Below are positions 38,694 through 47,113 of a DNA stretch of 62,449 bases, one piece after another. Numbering within the stretch: the first letter of the stretch is position 1; each line of letters starts with the position of its first letter. Source of the stretch: a virus; the IMG/VR virus record IMGVR_UViG_3300030107_001678, positions 1 through 62,449 of that record. One strand, 5' to 3'. The translations under genes and the position numbers were made by a program. The notes under the pieces are model-generated. The model worked only from the letters and a program-made list of their open reading frames with translations, made no database searches and had not been told where the DNA came from.

Positions 38694-39482
38694 ATGAGTA
38701 ATAAAAAGAAAAGTATAAATACAGTTTATATAGGATATGATCCTAGAGAATATGCTGCTTATGAAGTTTTAAAGTTTTCAATAGAACGCATTTCAATGGA
38801 ACCTGTTAGAGTTGTACCAATTAAGAAACCTATTGTAGAACGTATGGGATTGTATACTAGAAAACATGAAGTATTGCATGGTCAATCTTATGACGTAATA
38901 GATGGCAGACCTTTCTCAACTGATTTTTCTTTTACTCGTTTTTTAGTTCCTGCTCTTAATATGTATGAAGGTTATGCTTTATATATGGATTGTGATATGT
39001 ATGTACGTACAGATATTTCTGAATTATTTGAGATATGTAACAATAGATACTATCCTATATGGTGTGTTCATCATATGTATGAACCTAAAAAAGGTATGAA
39101 GATGGATGGTAAAGCACAAGAACCTTATCGTAGAAAGAACTGGTCAAGTCTTATGATGTTTAATTGTTCACATGATTATAATAAAAAACTAACAGTTAAA
39201 GATGTTAATACAAAATCAGGTAGATGGTTGCATGGTTTCGATTGGTTGCCAGATAAAGAAGCAGATATAGGTAGAATACCTGAAGAATGGAATTGGTTAG
39301 ATGGACATTCAGATGTTAAGTTAGAAGCAAAGAATGTACACTTTACAACAGGTGGTCCTTGGTTTAAAGATTGGGGTCCAAAGAGAGACCAAGATACTAA
39401 GTATGGTATCGAATGGGTTAATGATGCTAGATGGCTACAAATGAATGGCTTATTAGATGAGTCTAAGGATTATGTTATATGA
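38694..39482 (+). CDS. Glycosyltransferase, GT-A fold
   Basis: 262 residues. Start INTVYIGYDPREYAAYEVLK, then a GT8-like core with FTRFLVPALNMYEGYALYMD and CDMYVR, where the DxD-type metal site is DCD. Later WSSLMMFNCSH and NVHFTTGGPWFKDW (His near the end) fit retaining GT8-type enzymes. It would move a sugar from a nucleotide donor to an unknown acceptor. It overlaps the next gene by four bases (ATGA). Cell-surface glycan change to block superinfection, or glycosylation of phage parts, are both possible. Confidence 0.8.
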   Translation: MSNKKKSINTVYIGYDPREYAAYEVLKFSIERISMEPVRVVPIKKPIVERMGLYTRKHEVLHGQSYDVIDGRPFSTDFSFTRFLVPALNMYEGYALYMDCDMYVRTDISELFEICNNRYYPIWCVHHMYEPKKGMKMDGKAQEPYRRKNWSSLMMFNCSHDYNKKLTVKDVNTKSGRWLHGFDWLPDKEADIGRIPEEWNWLDGHSDVKLEAKNVHFTTGGPWFKDWGPKRDQDTKYGIEWVNDARWLQMNGLLDESKDYVI

Positions 39483-41827
39483 CCAAAATAAATTTTGTTA
39501 CTTCATTTAATGAAGATATTTTAAAGAATGTTGGACATCATTTTTTAAAATCAATTAGCGAACATTGGGAACCTTCTTTAAGTCTTACATGTTATACACA
39601 TGATTGTTCTTTAGAAAGTTATTCTCTTCCTAAAAATAAATCTATTTCTTATAAACAATTAAATGATATAGAAGATTATAAAACTTTTAAAGAAGCTAAC
39701 ATAGGACATGATGGTACAGAGAATGGACAGGTAGCTTATAATTGGAGACTTGATGTTATTAGATGGGCACATAAAGTATATGCTTTAACAGAATATGCTT
39801 TTGAATTAGCAGAAAAATCTAAGGATGCAGGTTGGTTAATATGGATTGATGCTGATTCTTTTGCTAAGAAAAGATTAGTACCTGATGATATACTTGCTAT
39901 GCTACCTGAAGCTTGTGATGTAGCTTATGCAGGTATCAGAACAACAGATGATAATGTACAATATCTTGATACATCTTTTATGGCTTTTAATTTAAATAAA
40001 AAACCTGCTCTTGATTTACTAGGTGATTTAAGAGGTGCTTATAATTCAGGAGAGTTAATTTCTTATAGAGAATGGCATGATGGTTTTATAATAGAAAGAC
40101 TTTTAAATATATATAAAGCACATGGTATGAAGATTATATCTCTTAATGGTATATCTGATTATGTTATGCATTTTAAAGGTGTTCAAGATATAACTATGCT
40201 ACCTGTTAGAGATAGTTCTGGTAGAAGATTATTTAATTTATCTGAAGATGATACAAGTCCAGACATTATGCCTACTAGATATAAACAAATTATAGAAATT
40301 GTAGATGAATATAAACCTAAATCTTTTGTTGAAGTAGGTACATGGAATGCAGGTCGTGCTATTGAAATGGCTATGACTGCTTTTAAACACCATGATGAAA
40401 TATTTTATAAAGGTTTTGATTTATTTGAAGATGCTACTACTGAAACAGATATAGAAGAATTTAATGTTAAAGCTCATAATACTAAATCTGCAGTAGTAAA
40501 AAGATTAAAAGCATTTAAAGATAAAATGAAAAAAGAAAAGAAAGTATTTACTTTTGAAATAGTTAAAGGCAATTCTAGAAATACACTAAAGGAACACCAA
40601 AATGTAAATGCAGATTTTGCTTTAATAGGTGGTGGCAATAGTATTAAAACAGTAGCAAGTGATTACAAACATTTAAAGCATGTTCCTATTGTTATGATTG
40701 ATCATTATTTTTTAGAAGATAAAGATGGTAATCAAACTCCTGAAGAATTTCAAGGTGCAAATAAAGTATTAGATCAAATTAAAAAAGAAAAGAATAAAAA
40801 TACTAGACAATGGGTACTACCTTCAGCAGATAAAGTTCGTGGTGGTGGTCATACACATCTAGCTATTATTTTAAATGATAAAAAATTATCTAATATTCCT
40901 AAGTCCATGTTAAATGTACCTATTGTAGTTAATCCTAGAGATTGTGTATCAAAAGATTATATACGTAATAATATAAAAGAAAACATGACTTTAATAGATG
41001 AGAATAAATGGTTAGGAAAATATCTTTATCATTCAGGTAGAGCTATTATAGTTTCAGGAGGACCTTATACAAATTATGATGAATTAAAAGCTACTATTAA
41101 AAAATATAATGGTAACGCTAAAATTGTATGTGTTAAACATTCCTATTTAAATTTATTAAAACAAGGAATACAACCTTGGGCTTGTGTTGTTCTTGATCCT
41201 AGACCTATTACAGGTACAAGTACACATGGTGTAGTAAGAAAAGATTTATTTAAAGAAGTTGATTCTAAAACTAAATTTTTTGTAGCTTCCATGACTGATC
41301 CATCTGTAACTAAATATTTAAAAGAAAGAGATGCAAATGTCTGGGGATGGCACGCATTTACAGAATCATTAAGAGATCCTGAAGAACAAAAAAAAGGTAT
41401 ACAGAATAATGCAGTTAAAGTAAATGACGAATTAGGTATACCACAAGGAGCTACTCTTATAACAGGTGGTACGTGTGCTGCTATGCGAACTATAGGTATC
41501 ATGCATACTATGGGTTTTAGAGCTTTTGATTTATTTGGTTTTGATTGTAATATGGAAGAACCTACAGATGAAATGAAGAAAGAAACTACTGGTGCTGAAG
41601 ATGAAGAACCAAGACCAAAGTATTTTCAAGTAGGTGTTAAAGATAAAAGTTACTGGACAACAGGAGAACTATTAGCTATGGCTCAAGATTGTGAAAGAAC
41701 TTTTGCTGATCAAAAAATGGAAATGGATTTTACTTTTCATGGAGAGAATACATTAGTATCTTCTTTATGGGAAATAGCTCAAGAAAATAAACAACATAAA
41801 ACTTTTGAGGAAATGTTTAATGACTGA
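39479..41827 (+). CDS. Fusion: glycosyltransferase, methyltransferase-like, MptE/DUF115-like
   Basis: 782 residues in three parts. About 1-245: a second GT-A-like domain (NFVTSFNEDILKNVGHHFLK, GWLIWIDADSFAKK with a DxD, TSFMAFNLNK, WHDGFIIERLLN). About 270-465: a Rossmann methyltransferase-like domain (KSFVEVGTWNAGRAIEMAMT, FYKGFDLFED, VNADFALIGGGNS, VPIVMIDHYFLED). About 500-780: an MptE/DUF115-like domain (GRAIIVSGGPYTNYDELKAT, IVCVKHSYLNLLKQGIQPWA, VVLDPRP, GATLITGGTCAAMRTIGIMH, DLFGFDCNME), the fold shared with Maf-type glycosyltransferases. Such a triple fusion suggests making and attaching a modified sugar. The substrate is unknown. Confidence 0.7.
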   Translation: MTKINFVTSFNEDILKNVGHHFLKSISEHWEPSLSLTCYTHDCSLESYSLPKNKSISYKQLNDIEDYKTFKEANIGHDGTENGQVAYNWRLDVIRWAHKVYALTEYAFELAEKSKDAGWLIWIDADSFAKKRLVPDDILAMLPEACDVAYAGIRTTDDNVQYLDTSFMAFNLNKKPALDLLGDLRGAYNSGELISYREWHDGFIIERLLNIYKAHGMKIISLNGISDYVMHFKGVQDITMLPVRDSSGRRLFNLSEDDTSPDIMPTRYKQIIEIVDEYKPKSFVEVGTWNAGRAIEMAMTAFKHHDEIFYKGFDLFEDATTETDIEEFNVKAHNTKSAVVKRLKAFKDKMKKEKKVFTFEIVKGNSRNTLKEHQNVNADFALIGGGNSIKTVASDYKHLKHVPIVMIDHYFLEDKDGNQTPEEFQGANKVLDQIKKEKNKNTRQWVLPSADKVRGGGHTHLAIILNDKKLSNIPKSMLNVPIVVNPRDCVSKDYIRNNIKENMTLIDENKWLGKYLYHSGRAIIVSGGPYTNYDELKATIKKYNGNAKIVCVKHSYLNLLKQGIQPWACVVLDPRPITGTSTHGVVRKDLFKEVDSKTKFFVASMTDPSVTKYLKERDANVWGWHAFTESLRDPEEQKKGIQNNAVKVNDELGIPQGATLITGGTCAAMRTIGIMHTMGFRAFDLFGFDCNMEEPTDEMKKETTGAEDEEPRPKYFQVGVKDKSYWTTGELLAMAQDCERTFADQKMEMDFTFHGENTLVSSLWEIAQENKQHKTFEEMFND

Positions 41828-42506
41828 TTATGTATTACCACGAAAACCAAAACCATCTCAAGAGTATGTAGAATTACTTGATGCTTATAAAGAAATGCAT
41901 TCTGAGTCAGGTGCATTTAAAGGTATAAGTTTAGTACCTTTTATTCTTGTTATTAAAGATCTTATAAAAGAAAATAAATGTAAAACATTATTTGATTATG
42001 GTTGTGGTAAAGGTATACCTTATCATAAAGAATATTTTAAAGCTGCTGATCCTAAAAATAAATGGAAAGAATTTGATAAACCTATACAAGATGTATGGGG
42101 AATAGATGAATTTTTTCTTTACGATCCTGCTTATCCTGACCATGATAAATTACCTAATAAAAAGTATGATATAGTTTTATGTACTGATGTTCTTGAACAT
42201 ATACCTGAAGATGATTTAGACTGGGTAATAAGAGAAATACTACATCATTCAAATAATGTAGTATTTATAAATGTGTGTGCTATGAAAGCTTTAAAAACAT
42301 TTCAAAAAGGAAAACATAAAGGAAGAAATGTTCACGTCTCTCTCTTTAGTCATAATGAATGGGTAGAAAGACTAGCAAATATATGGAAAGATTTTAAACA
42401 TTTAAAAATTTATTTAGCTACAACAGGAGATCAAGGTGAAAAAAGTTTAAAAGGAGTTTGTATTAAACGCAATACAAATAACACTAAAAAACCAAAAGTA
42501 TTATGA
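41820..42506 (+). CDS. SAM-dependent methyltransferase
   Basis: 228 residues from the ATG at 41820 (GAGGAAATG upstream, eight-base overlap with the fusion gene). The class I methyltransferase pattern is clear: TLFDYGCGKGIPYHKEYF (SAM loop), DVWGIDEFFLYDPAY, YDIVLCTDVLEHIPEDDLDW and NNVVFINVCAMKALKTF. It ends basic. It lies in one translated string with the two glycosyltransferase genes, so it probably methylates the same glycan or an associated product (inference). Confidence 0.82.
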   Translation: MTDYVLPRKPKPSQEYVELLDAYKEMHSESGAFKGISLVPFILVIKDLIKENKCKTLFDYGCGKGIPYHKEYFKAADPKNKWKEFDKPIQDVWGIDEFFLYDPAYPDHDKLPNKKYDIVLCTDVLEHIPEDDLDWVIREILHHSNNVVFINVCAMKALKTFQKGKHKGRNVHVSLFSHNEWVERLANIWKDFKHLKIYLATTGDQGEKSLKGVCIKRNTNNTKKPKVL

Positions 42507-42535
42507 ACATTTAAAGACAGAAAGGAGTAAAGAAA

Positions 42536-42676
42536 ATGTTCCCCTATAACGAAGACGAATGGCTGTGGTTATCAGCTAGAAAAACTTTACAAGGAGAGTT
42601 AAACATATGGCAAAGAAAATTAAAGAAACCAAAGACAATAAAAAAATTGCATACATTATTGCAGCGATTCTTTTAG
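42536..42676 (+). CDS. 46-residue small protein
   Basis: ATG at 42536 behind a strong AAAGGAG, TAG at 42674-42676. It begins MFPYNEDEWLWLSARKTLQG and becomes very basic. It overlaps the next gene by 70 bases in another frame; the overlapped part is the basic stretch. The good ribosome site supports translation, but the product may be only a leader peptide. Confidence 0.45.
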   Translation: MFPYNEDEWLWLSARKTLQGELNIWQRKLKKPKTIKKLHTLLQRFF

Positions 42677-42960
42677 GTATCATTATTCTTGGTTCTATTA
42701 TAAGTAAACCTACTAAAGAAGCAGAAGCTAATGAGGAAATAAGAAGTACACTTCCTGGTTGGTCTATAGGTTATAGATACTGGTATGATATGGATGAAGA
42801 TGAGAAAAGTAAACTAAGATTATTTAGTAAATATAAACAAAGAAATGGCAACACATTTAAAATAGGTTGGGATAGACAGACTGGTAAAGATTTAAATCAG
42901 TTTGAAACTAACATAGATGATGATGGAGTTGTATTTTTTGAACAGGAGTTTAAATTCTAA
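42607..42960 (+). CDS. Single-helix membrane protein
   Basis: 117 residues. Basic head (MAKKIKETKDNKK), membrane helix IAYIIAAILLGIIILGSIIS, then an acidic outer part (AEANEEIRSTLPGWSIG, RYWYDMDEDEKSKLRLF). It may be an inner-membrane-anchored accessory or spanin-like protein. Stop and next start overlap as TAATG. Family not recognised. Confidence 0.65.
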   Translation: MAKKIKETKDNKKIAYIIAAILLGIIILGSIISKPTKEAEANEEIRSTLPGWSIGYRYWYDMDEDEKSKLRLFSKYKQRNGNTFKIGWDRQTGKDLNQFETNIDDDGVVFFEQEFKF

Positions 42961-43085
42961 TGATAAAATATATAATAGCAATTGTAGTTATTGGAGTAGT
43001 TGCATATGGTGGATGGTATTACCATACTAATCCATCAGGAGATCAAGTTATAGAAGAGATAATTAAAGAAACTGGCACAGAATAA
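42960..43085 (+). CDS. 41-residue membrane peptide
   Basis: ATG at 42960 in a TAATG overlap; TAA at 43083-43085, again overlapping the next ATG. One helix near the start (IIAIVVIGVVAYGGWYY), then a polar acidic end (IEEIIKETGTE). The two coupling overlaps make it credible. Function unknown. Confidence 0.6.
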   Translation: MIKYIIAIVVIGVVAYGGWYYHTNPSGDQVIEEIIKETGTE

Positions 43086-43426
43086 TGCCAGAAGTATTTA
43101 AAGTAGCCATGCTACTTGTATGTTTTCATGGTGATTGCACACGATTTGAAAGTGCTCCTTACTCAAGAGATCTAAGTCAAGAGTTTTGTAGAAAGATGTT
43201 AGTCTATACTTTTCAAACTCAAGTTGGACCTTACTACGATAAGATTATAGACTTTGAGAAGGATTCACCTGAAGATATTAAGATAACATATGCAGGTTGT
43301 GATATTACACAACGAAGACCTGATACAGATAATGATTGGAGAATAACACCTAATGCAGATCCAGAACATATTATCCCAGATCAAAACGATCTTAGGTGGC
43401 AACAAGAAAAAGGACAAGAGCTCTAA
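43085..43426 (+). CDS. Small cysteine-containing protein
   Basis: 113 residues. The N-terminus FKVAMLLVCFHGDCTRFESA is weakly hydrophobic. Cysteines at C13, C18, C35 and C73 (VCFHGDC, EFCRKM, AGCDIT) could form disulfides if exported. Acidic Asp/Pro-rich end. In phage genomes similar proteins are of unknown role. TAATG overlap with the upstream peptide. Confidence 0.6.
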   Translation: MPEVFKVAMLLVCFHGDCTRFESAPYSRDLSQEFCRKMLVYTFQTQVGPYYDKIIDFEKDSPEDIKITYAGCDITQRRPDTDNDWRITPNADPEHIIPDQNDLRWQQEKGQEL

Positions 43427-43501
43427 TGTCTTTGTTGTTACTTTTTATTATGCTGTTATAACAGGTATAGTTGCAGGTTTATTCCATTGGATAGTTAATT
43501 A

Positions 43502-43918
43502 ATGTCACTAAACGAAAAGCAAGAACGATTTGCTCAAGCTTATATTTTACATAGGAATGCTAAAGAAGCAGCAAAAGCTGCAGGATATACAGCTAATTCA
43601 GGACAAGCTCTAGCTAATCAAGGGCATAGATTAATTCATAATGATGAAGTTAAAGAACGTATAGCAGAATTAGAAAATAATCTTGAAACAAATGTAGATG
43701 TAATATCTGAAATAGAAACACAATATACCTATGCAAAAAACAATGGGCATACAAATAGTGCTATTAAAGCATTAGAATTATTATCACGAGTAAGAGGAGC
43801 TAAGAGTGACAAAGAAATTGATATGTCACCTGAAGGTCTTGATGCTAATATAGTTGAAACATTAAAGATATTAGGTAAGAAAAAAGTTATGGAGCTTATT
43901 AAGAAATGTGGTTTTTAA
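43502..43918 (+). CDS. terS: Terminase small subunit
   Basis: 138 residues. The N-terminal helix-turn-helix region LNEKQERFAQAYILHRNAKE, AAKAAGYTANSGQALANQGH and LIHNDEVKERIAELE is the terminase_2-type DNA-binding signature; the rest is the helical oligomerisation part and a basic end (ILGKKKVMELIKKCGF). It recognises the packaging site and loads the large subunit. It is the last gene of the plus arm, more than 22 kb from terL and on the other strand. Its stop abuts the stop of the convergent gene with no base between. Confidence 0.82.
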   Translation: MSLNEKQERFAQAYILHRNAKEAAKAAGYTANSGQALANQGHRLIHNDEVKERIAELENNLETNVDVISEIETQYTYAKNNGHTNSAIKALELLSRVRGAKSDKEIDMSPEGLDANIVETLKILGKKKVMELIKKCGF

Positions 43919-44497
43919 TTATTGACCAGCTAAAGGATTATCTAAAGCTCGTTGTAGCATCTCCCTTAACTTTGTTTCTAGCTCTGATAGTTTATTATCT
44001 ATTAGTTCTATTCTTCGTTGAGCATCAGACTCGATTGCTGTCCTTTTAGAATCAAATCTATCACTTGCATGATCAATCATAGTTCTTAAATCTGTTTCAG
44101 TTTGTCTAAGAGAAGTTCTTACTTCCTGATCCATGTTACGAGAACGTCTATCAGATGCTGCAACTTGATCTTGCACTTCATTAATATCTTTTCTTAAATC
44201 TATTCTTATAGTACGTGCATCATCTTGTGCTGAACCTACTAATTCTTTTACAGTACGTAATTCTGTACTTACATTATCTTCTAAAGAAATAATTCTTTCC
44301 TCTAATACATCTAGTTTTAAAGTAAAACCAGACAAATCAGGAGCCACATACTCATTTATCTTTTCCTCCATTGCTACCCACCTAGCATAACCTTCAAAGC
44401 CAGCCCATATAGCACCAGCTAAAGTTCCTAGTAATGGGAAAATTAAAAATAATCTACCACCTTTTACTTTAATACCTTGATATTCTACTTCACTCAT
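43919..44497 (-). CDS. Membrane-anchored coiled-coil protein
   Basis: 192 residues. One membrane helix near 14-33 (GRLFLIFPLLGTLAGAIWAG) is followed by a long coiled coil (LEERIISLEDNVSTELRTVK, RIDLRKDINEVQDQVAASDR, IDNKLSELETKLREMLQR). Such proteins in phages are spanin-like or virion membrane proteins. It ends the right-hand minus arm, convergent with terS. It overlaps the exported upstream gene by eight bases. Confidence 0.65.
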   Translation of the reverse strand: MSEVEYQGIKVKGGRLFLIFPLLGTLAGAIWAGFEGYARWVAMEEKINEYVAPDLSGFTLKLDVLEERIISLEDNVSTELRTVKELVGSAQDDARTIRIDLRKDINEVQDQVAASDRRSRNMDQEVRTSLRQTETDLRTMIDHASDRFDSKRTAIESDAQRRIELIDNKLSELETKLREMLQRALDNPLAGQ

Positions 44498-46070
44498 ATT
44501 GCTGCTGAATCATCCTTTCCATTTGTAAGTTAGATCTAACAGAGATATAATCTCCTAGAGGATCAGACATTATTACATCATTATAAATTTCTTCTGCTTC
44601 GTACCATTGCATCTGTTGTATTATATCTTGTTGCTGATACTGTTGTATATCAGGACCAAGAGCTGTCACTAATGCTATGGTTGTTAGTTGTGCTACAGGA
44701 TCATATTGTGATTGTATTGTAGCAAGTATCTCGTTTGCTTTTTCTTGTTTCTTTTCTTGTTCTTTTGTAGTTTCTAATTTCTTTGGTTCTGTTTTCTGAT
44801 CCACTTCTTCTGCATCCATATCCTTACTCGCAACTTCCTTCTCTTGTGGTTCAGTCTCTTCTTTAGCTTCTTCTTTAATTTCTTCCATGTTATTGTCTTC
44901 AGAAACATCAGCGACCTCCTTTGTAGGTTCTTCGTTAGTTTCTTCTACAACTTCAACAGGTTCTTCTTTAATCTCCTCAATAACTTCAACAGTTTCTGTA
45001 ACAGTTTCTGTTTCTACTTCTACTGGTTCTTCTACTGGTTGTTCAATAGCAACCTCTTTAACTTCTTCTACTGTAGGCATAGATACTTCAACATCCATTC
45101 CTATATCTTGTATTTCCTCTACCATTTCCTGAACTTCTGTTATAACTTCTTCATATGATATAGTACCTTCATTATATTCTTCCATCATAGTACCCATTTC
45201 TATAGGTATATCTACTATCATCTCTTCCATAGGTTGTTCCATAGTAGGCATATCAAATGTCATAACCATATCAAACTCTTCCATCATCTCATCCATTTGA
45301 TATTGTTCTTCTGGTGTAGCAACGTCATATTGCTCTATTAATTCTACTGTTATTTGATCTTCCATTAATGCTGGTTGAACAATTTCTATCCATGTTTCTA
45401 CTGATGTTGTTATATGATTGTAATTAACTGTATATTCTACATTATCAAAAAAATAATTCTTTGCTCCACCTATTCTTATAAATACTTTATCTAAATCTCC
45501 TGCAAAATCATATGTTCCTGTATATGTTGTAGGTGTTTGATTATTTTGTAATGTAATTTGTCCTGTATCCCATTGCAGAATATTATTATTATATCCTTTT
45601 GTTTGAAAATATCCTGTGGTGTTTGCTTGTGAATGATGCATTTGTAATTCCCAATCTAAAGCACCACCATCTGATATATGAAATTCACTTATGTCTACGT
45701 ATTGATCAAATGTTGTATGTGAACTAGACGTTCCTTTACCACATGTACCTGTACCAAAGTATGCATTACAATTAGGCATACTTGCTGGACCAAGCCCACC
45801 CCAATCTTGATCCATGTCACCCTCGTACCTTGTGGCTACGACACCTGTATCTTTATGTAGTAAATCACCTGTTGTTTTGTGTTCAACAGTTGTAGTAGTT
45901 TCTGTTATTGTATCTATATGTCCTTCACCTAGATGTTCAGTCTCTATCTCTTGAGTAGATGTGTCACCTTCTGGCAACATTTGTGCATTAGATGAATAAC
46001 AACATAAGAAGAACAGAGAAGATACCAAGAGCACCTTCATCATTAATAATTTCTTCATCTTTAATAGCAT
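44490..46070 (-). CDS. Large exported acidic protein
   Basis: 526 residues. A signal peptide is clear (KKLLMMKVLLVSSLFFLCCY, then SSNAQ as likely cleavage site); starts at residues 1, 5 or 10 are possible. About 60-260 is a beta-rich domain (YVDISEFHISDGGALDWELQ, IRIGGAKNYFFDNVEYTVNY) like a carbohydrate-binding sandwich. About 265-450 is very Glu/Val-rich and repetitive (EEPVEVETETVTETVEVIEE). It may sit in the periplasm or outer envelope, or on the virion surface. It overlaps the upstream exported gene by 83 bases. Confidence 0.6.
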   Translation of the reverse strand: MLLKMKKLLMMKVLLVSSLFFLCCYSSNAQMLPEGDTSTQEIETEHLGEGHIDTITETTTTVEHKTTGDLLHKDTGVVATRYEGDMDQDWGGLGPASMPNCNAYFGTGTCGKGTSSSHTTFDQYVDISEFHISDGGALDWELQMHHSQANTTGYFQTKGYNNNILQWDTGQITLQNNQTPTTYTGTYDFAGDLDKVFIRIGGAKNYFFDNVEYTVNYNHITTSVETWIEIVQPALMEDQITVELIEQYDVATPEEQYQMDEMMEEFDMVMTFDMPTMEQPMEEMIVDIPIEMGTMMEEYNEGTISYEEVITEVQEMVEEIQDIGMDVEVSMPTVEEVKEVAIEQPVEEPVEVETETVTETVEVIEEIKEEPVEVVEETNEEPTKEVADVSEDNNMEEIKEEAKEETEPQEKEVASKDMDAEEVDQKTEPKKLETTKEQEKKQEKANEILATIQSQYDPVAQLTTIALVTALGPDIQQYQQQDIIQQMQWYEAEEIYNDVIMSDPLGDYISVRSNLQMERMIQQQYE

Positions 46071-46527
46071 TCTCTTTTAACCACTTCTCATAATCAGGTC
46101 TTTTTTCAGGGTTGTTTAACCATTCTTGTGCAGCTTCAATTCCTATCTTACCCATATATGGACAAGGTGTTCCTGCCATTTCCATAGCAGAAAATACTCT
46201 TTCGTCTTGACATAGCATGGATACTGCTGCAACCTTCATACCCATTCTATATAAAGCACGACTTAATTTTAATCTTTCACAATTTAAATCTCTTATAGAT
46301 GTACCACCTGCTATACCTAGTATTTGTGATTGAATAGCAGCAGATGCAGCAAAGCTACAGACATCTTGATTACTGTTCATAATAGAGGGAGCACTTGCAG
46401 TTGATGGAGTTCTATCAACGCTAGTTGTTCCACTAACAGTAGAGGTAGTAGATGTTACTGTATTCGTTTGTGCATAACTTTGTAATGTAAATAAAAATGC
46501 AAATATAAATAAAAAATATTTAACCAT
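45988..46527 (-). CDS. Exported protein of unknown function
   Basis: 179 residues from the ATG at 46527, chosen because it gives a clean signal peptide (VKYFLFIFAFLFTLQSYAQ); the longer frame from 46566 adds residues inside the upstream gene. After a Thr/Ser-rich linker comes a cysteine-bearing domain (DVCSFAASAAIQSQILGIAG, LNCERLKLSRALYRMGMKVA, AVSMLCQDERVFSAMEMAGT, PCPYMGKIG), and the end is a membrane helix (ALGIFSVLLMLLFI). Four or five cysteines suggest disulfides in the periplasm. Similar signal-plus-cysteine proteins occur in marine phages (memory). Function unknown. Confidence 0.65.
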   Translation of the reverse strand: MVKYFLFIFAFLFTLQSYAQTNTVTSTTSTVSGTTSVDRTPSTASAPSIMNSNQDVCSFAASAAIQSQILGIAGGTSIRDLNCERLKLSRALYRMGMKVAAVSMLCQDERVFSAMEMAGTPCPYMGKIGIEAAQEWLNNPEKRPDYEKWLKENAIKDEEIINDEGALGIFSVLLMLLFI

Positions 46528-46855
46528 AAGCAAAACTTTCTCCACATCCACATTGTGAGGTAGCATTAGGATTATTAATTTGTAAATAACTTCCTGCTAC
46601 ATCTTTAGTAAAATCTATAATTGTACCTAATACATACATAATAGCAGTAGGATGTATGTATAATAAACCTTTATCTAATTTAATAATCTCATCTGAATTA
46701 ACATCTTCAACTTTTGAATTAACAAATTCCCATTTATAATTAAATCCTGCACAACCACCACCTTCAATAGATAACTGTACACCTAATGCTTTGTGTTCGT
46801 CTATGGTATTTGATAAGTATTCATTAGCTTCTTTAGTAATAGATACTGGTGACAT
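46520..46855 (-). CDS. HesB/IscA-type iron-sulfur carrier
   Basis: 111 residues from the ATG at 46855 (GGAGAAACAATA upstream, TAATG overlap); a start at 46873 is less likely. The A-type carrier signature is complete: VSITKEANEYLSNTI, VQLSIEGGGCAGFNYKWEF with the first cysteine, and QCGCGESFAYG with the other two. Such proteins carry [2Fe-2S] or [4Fe-4S] clusters to target enzymes; marine phages often encode one. Here it sits among late genes encoding exported and virion proteins, not near metabolic genes. Confidence 0.88.
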   Translation of the reverse strand: MSPVSITKEANEYLSNTIDEHKALGVQLSIEGGGCAGFNYKWEFVNSKVEDVNSDEIIKLDKGLLYIHPTAIMYVLGTIIDFTKDVAGSYLQINNPNATSQCGCGESFAYG

Positions 46856-47112
46856 TATTGTTTCTCCATCCACCTATCTAGTTTTTCTTCTAGTCTATCA
46901 AATCTATCTAGTATTTTATTAACTTCACTATATACTTCTTTTTTTGTAGCATAGTTTGTAGCCATAAATTCTCTAGTCTTTGCATCAGACAATGCATGTT
47001 CTTTTAAATCTTCACGTAGTTTATTTATATCACTATTAGTACCACGTATCCACCATAGGAACGCACCTACTGCTAAAGTTAATATAGCATTCCATAACAT
47101 TATATCTTGCAT
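46855..47112 (-). CDS. Small membrane-anchored coiled-coil protein
   Basis: 85 residues: one N-terminal membrane helix (MLWNAILTLAVGAFLWWIRG), then an amphipathic coil (DINKLREDLKEHALSDAKTR, NKILDRFDRLEEKLDRWMEK). Typical size and plan of small phage lysis-associated proteins (holin or i-spanin-like), but a virion role is equally possible. One base after the large ejection-type gene and coupled to the IscA-like gene. Confidence 0.65.
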   Translation of the reverse strand: MQDIMLWNAILTLAVGAFLWWIRGTNSDINKLREDLKEHALSDAKTREFMATNYATKKEVYSEVNKILDRFDRLEEKLDRWMEKQ

Positions 47113-47113
47113 T

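Noticed and set aside
43427-43501. Possible 20-residue membrane peptide between 43426 and terS
   Set aside because: A short hydrophobic frame exists but has no start codon with a ribosome site.
44844-45158. Plus-strand ORFs opposite the acidic exported protein
   Set aside because: Low-complexity Phe/Ser product caused by the Glu-rich repeat on the other strand.
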